Below are positions 60,064 to 64,000 of a stretch of 64,000 bases of DNA, in pieces. Under the pieces are notes generated by a model. It had not been told where the DNA came from, did not search any database, and worked only from the letters and a program-made list of their open reading frames with translations. How positions within the stretch are numbered: position 1 is the first letter of the stretch; the number at the start of each line of letters is the position of its first letter. The stretch covers positions 15,394,521 to 15,458,520 of the forward strand of contig NC_092562.1 of the NCBI RefSeq assembly GCF_037975245.1, in the 5' to 3' direction. The translations under genes and the position numbers were made by a program. Source of the DNA: Apostichopus japonicus. Its lineage: Eukaryota > Echinodermata > Holothuroidea > Aspidochirotida > Stichopodidae.

Positions 60064-60575
60064 CTGTGAAAAAAAAATTACCAAAAACAAAGGAAAAAGG
60101 TAAATATCTAGACAAGAGAGATAATAAAAAATCATAAAGAGAGTTTATAAAATATGAGATTGAGTGCTTATTGTGTACCAAGCTGGAGTTAATTACAGCT
60201 TAATGCATGGTTTAATTTGAAGGAAGGGGGCAGGGAGAGAGGGGGAGAGATGGGAAGGGGGAAGGGGACTCAATTAGACCCTTTGGGTGATGCAATAGCA
60301 TAGGGTTAGGTTGACCAGTCAGTATGGGAAGCCAGTGTCAAATGGTAATACCCATTATTAGGTACAGTATTAACATCTAATATAGTGTGTGAGTGGTGAG
60401 CAGACATGTAAGTGCAGAGGTGTAGTAAATAATAATAAGTGAACCACGTTTACTTGCTTGCCATATATATGTTGAACTGACTAAAACATAAAATCTTAGA
60501 TTTATGCAGTCATTCATCAGTTGGGAGCAGGGCTGAGAATGGGAGGACATATCAAGTACATATTGAGTAGATATA

Positions 60576-60577
<2 letters not shown>

Positions 60578-60644
<67 letters not shown>

Positions 60645-60681
60645 CAGTATATGTATATATATATATATATGTCTATATATG

Positions 60682-60735
<54 letters not shown>
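60578..60735. repeat. Long (TA)n microsatellite with TATG/TACA interruptions
   Basis: About 160 bases of alternating TA with a few interruptions, upstream of the first visible STIL exon. The open frames across it on both strands (Ile/Tyr repeats) are artefacts. Confidence 0.95.
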
Positions 60736-60738
<3 letters not shown>

Positions 60739-62680
60739 CTATATTTAAGGTCTGCAATTGTTGAGAACTTCAACCTGCTACACTGTATGGAACAGTAAAA
60801 CATGTGATCAAGATAATAATGTTACATACATGTGCTGCACAGGGGGTAGGGATATCTCTGTACTACACAGCTACTGTAATTGTTCAAATGCAGTTTTAGA
60901 GGTTTACACCGTGCACTTAACCCAAAAAATTAGGATTTCCTAAACATCTCTCACAACATTGAGTATTTTCTTCATATCATTTCCTGAAAGGAAGCCTAGA
61001 AATGCAACTTGCACAATATACATTCTAATTTCAAGGTGTTATTGTGAAGGTTGTTCAACCAAGAGTGGGAACTTCTAGGAAACATGGTGAATTGCTGTAT
61101 TAAAATTGTAACAACATTACAACAATATATAGGGGGATTTCCTCAATTACAAAAATGTAACCTACCACACCTAACCGTTACAAGTAATGACCTTCTTTCA
61201 TGGAAGAGTCTAATATTGATCGGGAACTATTTGGGTCATGATTGACCGTGTCAATTTACTAAATTGCAAACAAGACTACAGTATAGACAATCAGCTGAAG
61301 ATGGAGAGTCTTTAACAACTGGATCAATTTCAACACCCCATCACCTGGGCCTAGATGTTCCCAATCTTATCCACTTGCTTCACAAAAGAAACAATTATAT
61401 ACAGTACTGTACAATCCTACATGGGAGCAGCACAATAATTATTGCCAATGATAAACAGTAATGCAGTTTGCGAGGGTTTCGGGACGGACGCTATGCCAAG
61501 TTTGTTTTTTGACTATATATATTGTTGTTTCCTGACTTACAGTACGTATTAATACTGTGTTCATATTCTCAATGTATACTGGCAGCAAAATGCAAGTGCC
61601 CATTTTCTTTCTACAGCAGACAGCTATATGGCATTTAGCCTAAATTTCAAGGCCTGGTCACATCAAAGTACTCACATACTGTACATTACAAACACCCACA
61701 CATACACGCACACGATGTGATTATGAACAGTTAATCTCCTAGGTTGTGTGTGCATAAAAAAAAATACAATGCAATTATTGTTATCTAGACAGGAGTAATG
61801 AAATCAACTTAATAGCCGTTAAAAAAATTTATTAAGTGGTACCTGTAATTATTGCAATGGTACCTGAACTTTATGATAACTTCATTGCTACAGTACAGGT
61901 GTACATGTCAGTTTTGCAATCAATTGCATTCTGTTCACACTATATAGTTTACAACTTTCGAGTATGTTTGTTTTTTATGTTACCTAACTGCACATACAAC
62001 CAATGGTGTAGAGTCTGCATTGGTAATATTTCCTAATGAGAGAATATTAATTGATTAAAGATACATACATGTACAAAATGCTTTAATCCAACTATATATT
62101 TAACATTAAAAGTAGAGGATCTACTGCCATTTGCCATAATATACTGCTCTGAAACCATATATATGCAAACACATAGTCCAATATATCCCAGCACTAACCC
62201 TACCTACTGAAGCCCAAAGAGGATCACCACACCATACAGTAGTCCTTAGGAGAGGAATGTTACTGTACCTCTTGACTCATACAGTGTTTAATGCTGACCA
62301 GTGACCACTATCTAATCAACTTTGTGCTGATAATACAGTACACATATGTATACATTACTCAGATATTGTTGATGATAAAAGTGATGACTCTGTAAATAAT
62401 ACCAGGAAGAATTTCAACTGCACAATACAATGGGACACACCCTAAGTACATTACCTTACTTTAAATACTAACTTGCTTCTGTCTGTTGGTTTTGTTTTTA
62501 CTGTTCTGAGTGCATTTCTGAACTGTATATTTTATATTTCAGACATCATACCTTGTACATACAGTATGTACCAATCTAAATAGTCAACAATTCCATTGGG
62601 GCTTGTAAGCAGATACCAGTGATAAAAGTTGGAAACTGTCCTTAGTTTTGGCTGATATACTGTACAGTACTGTAGTATAC

Positions 62681-62840
62681 AAATAATGAATGGTTATGAG
62701 TGCAATAGTGCAAATATTTTTTGAGTTGAAAGATGGAATGTTCCATTCAACTCGGCTGCGCCTCGTTGAATGGAACAAATTACATCTTTCAACGAATGAA
62801 ATATTTGCACTATTGCACGAATGGAAACCATTCATTATTT
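62681..62840. repeat. 160-bp hairpin repeat (palindromic MITE-like)
   Basis: The arms begin AAATAATGAATGG and end CCATTCATTATTT. Pairing continues through GTGCAATAGTGCAAATATTT, TTGAAAGATG and TTCCATTCAAC to a short loop near 62755-62765. The arms are about 70 bases with few mismatches. A second, wider inverted pair (TATACAACACCT at about 62845 and AGGTGTTGTATA at about 63054) suggests the element may extend to 63.07 kb. No duplication of the target was confirmed. Confidence 0.8.
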
Positions 62841-63375
62841 GTTTTATACAACACCTTCAAATTTGGATATAATTGGTTGTAAAATGCACTCATGCAACAG
62901 ATTATTTTGAACAGACAGGTTTCTCTGCTCTCTTACCATTGAAAAAGTGCTATCAAAAAGTATAACACATGGTTCTATTTCATAGAGTGCAATAGAGCGG
63001 ATTTTGCATGCAATCGACGAGCAATTGACCAATCAAATGGCGGGAATATAATTAGGTGTTGTATAATACTGTCTAATGCACTATCTGCTCACCTGCAAGT
63101 TATACTGTTTGATGAGCACATTTATTACGGTGGAACAGAATGTACATAATAGTGTGGGAGTTTGATCATTATTGTGACCACTTCATTTCACAAGTTCTTT
63201 CTAATACATACTGTACGCCTTTTATTCTTATAACTAGACTTGGAAGGTTAATTTCTTAACAATGCAAGCACCACCAAAACCAAACAGCACCGTACTGACA
63301 CTATATACACACTGTGAGTGTACAGGTTACACAAACCACTTTCAAGACCTTTGAAGGCTGCTCTTTTCTTTCCAG

Positions 63376-63974
63376 GTCAGAGGGAATTCCCAGTGACCGT
63401 AATACTGCCTTTCGGAGCCCCTACTGACGTCTGGGATGACAAGTATTTCTACAAGGGGGAAATCCCAGTCAACACTAAAAAATATTTGTGGTTTATATTA
63501 ATTACATTCATTGTACAGCAACATCAGTACAGTATGTTACACATGTTTACAAACTAAAATTGAGAAGTGTTGTAACCTCTTGATTTTCTTCCAACAATGA
63601 CGAAATAAGTTAGATTTTATAAATTTCCCTGTACATAGGTTTTAGTCTTAAAGATCTAGACTTTGAAAACATTGGATATTTTCTAAACTTGAAAAGTGTT
63701 TATATTACTGTGCACCATTTTGAGATTGATCAACAAGCAACTGACAACTTATTGTACAGGATGGGTTGGGGATTTTTCTTTTAATTTAAATCTGATTTTT
63801 TTTCTTCTTTAATATATATTTGTTTGAAAACTGTCTATGAACTCTACATTGATATGGTGCACCAGAAAACCCATGGAATATTAAAAGACCATACACATCC
63901 TCTTTTCAGAACTATGTATTCTGCCATTCAGGCAGCAGACTTTGCATGCCACGGTCTAAGCATAACAGATTCAG
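63376..63974 (+). CDS. Two possible internal exons of an unidentified plus-strand gene
   Basis: A strong acceptor (CTTTTCTTTCCAG) opens an exon at 63376 that reads QREFPVTVILPFGAPTDVWD and ends at 63442 (ACAA|GTATTT). A second acceptor (CCTCTTTTCAG) opens 63910-63974, reading MYSAIQAADFACHGLSITDS, with a possible donor after TCAG. The exit and entry phases agree (2 then 1 base), and joined they read through with a Lys at the junction. The opposite strand is broken or less protein-like. I do not recognise the family; the rest would lie beyond the window. These would run against the expected position of the missing STIL 5' exons. Confidence 0.35.
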
Positions 63975-64000
63975 GTTTTCTTTTTTACCCAATTCTGTTT

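Noticed and set aside
60521-60803. Ile/Tyr repeat proteins on both strands
   Set aside because: They are translations of a (TA)n microsatellite.

Overview
This window is eukaryotic, intron-rich, AT-rich animal DNA. The genes have clean GT-AG introns. One of them is the centriole-assembly gene STIL, which is found in animals. Two others pair a CBM39 domain with a GH16 glucanase domain, a combination known in arthropods, molluscs, echinoderms and cephalochordates. My best guess is a marine deuterostome invertebrate, probably an echinoderm and possibly a sea cucumber; this is inference from gene content only. There is nothing bacterial: no operons, CRISPR arrays or rRNA.

Layout. About 0-8.3 kb: low-gene DNA that holds the 5' end of an unidentified minus-strand gene (first two coding exons at 8.08-8.26 kb, with a housekeeping-type promoter) and a few weaker exon candidates. 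About 8.3-17.3 kb: transposon-rich DNA with nested and separate non-autonomous hAT-like elements, several bounded by 8-bp target-site duplications, plus an inverted-repeat-flanked array of short degenerate repeats. 17.4-28.6 kb and 31.5-38.9 kb, plus strand: two tandem 12-exon genes with identical intron phases. Each encodes a secreted protein made of a signal peptide, a CBM39 beta-glucan-binding domain, a Thr/Ser/Pro-rich linker and a GH16 beta-1,3-glucanase domain with both catalytic glutamates kept. 40.4-60.06 kb, minus strand: STIL. I could trace 13 exons from the RFDPGRE region to the C-terminal LPKLF; the N-terminal ~100 residues were not found. STIL is tail-to-tail with the second glucanase. 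Its introns carry two large minisatellites, two hAT-like elements and a hammerhead-like repeat. 60.1-64 kb: microsatellites, a 160-bp hairpin repeat and two phase-compatible plus-strand exon candidates at the right edge.

How the genes work together. The two glucanase/glucan-recognition paralogs arose by tandem duplication. Their exon-to-exon divergence is very uneven: exon 6 is identical over 75 bases while exon 7 is roughly 70% identical, which suggests gene conversion. They probably act outside the cell on laminarin-type or fungal beta-1,3-glucan, in digestion, immunity or both. STIL is functionally unrelated (centriole duplication with PLK4 and SAS6). Exon boundaries were worked out by hand from splice motifs, reading phase and remembered family features, so individual borders may be off by a few bases.
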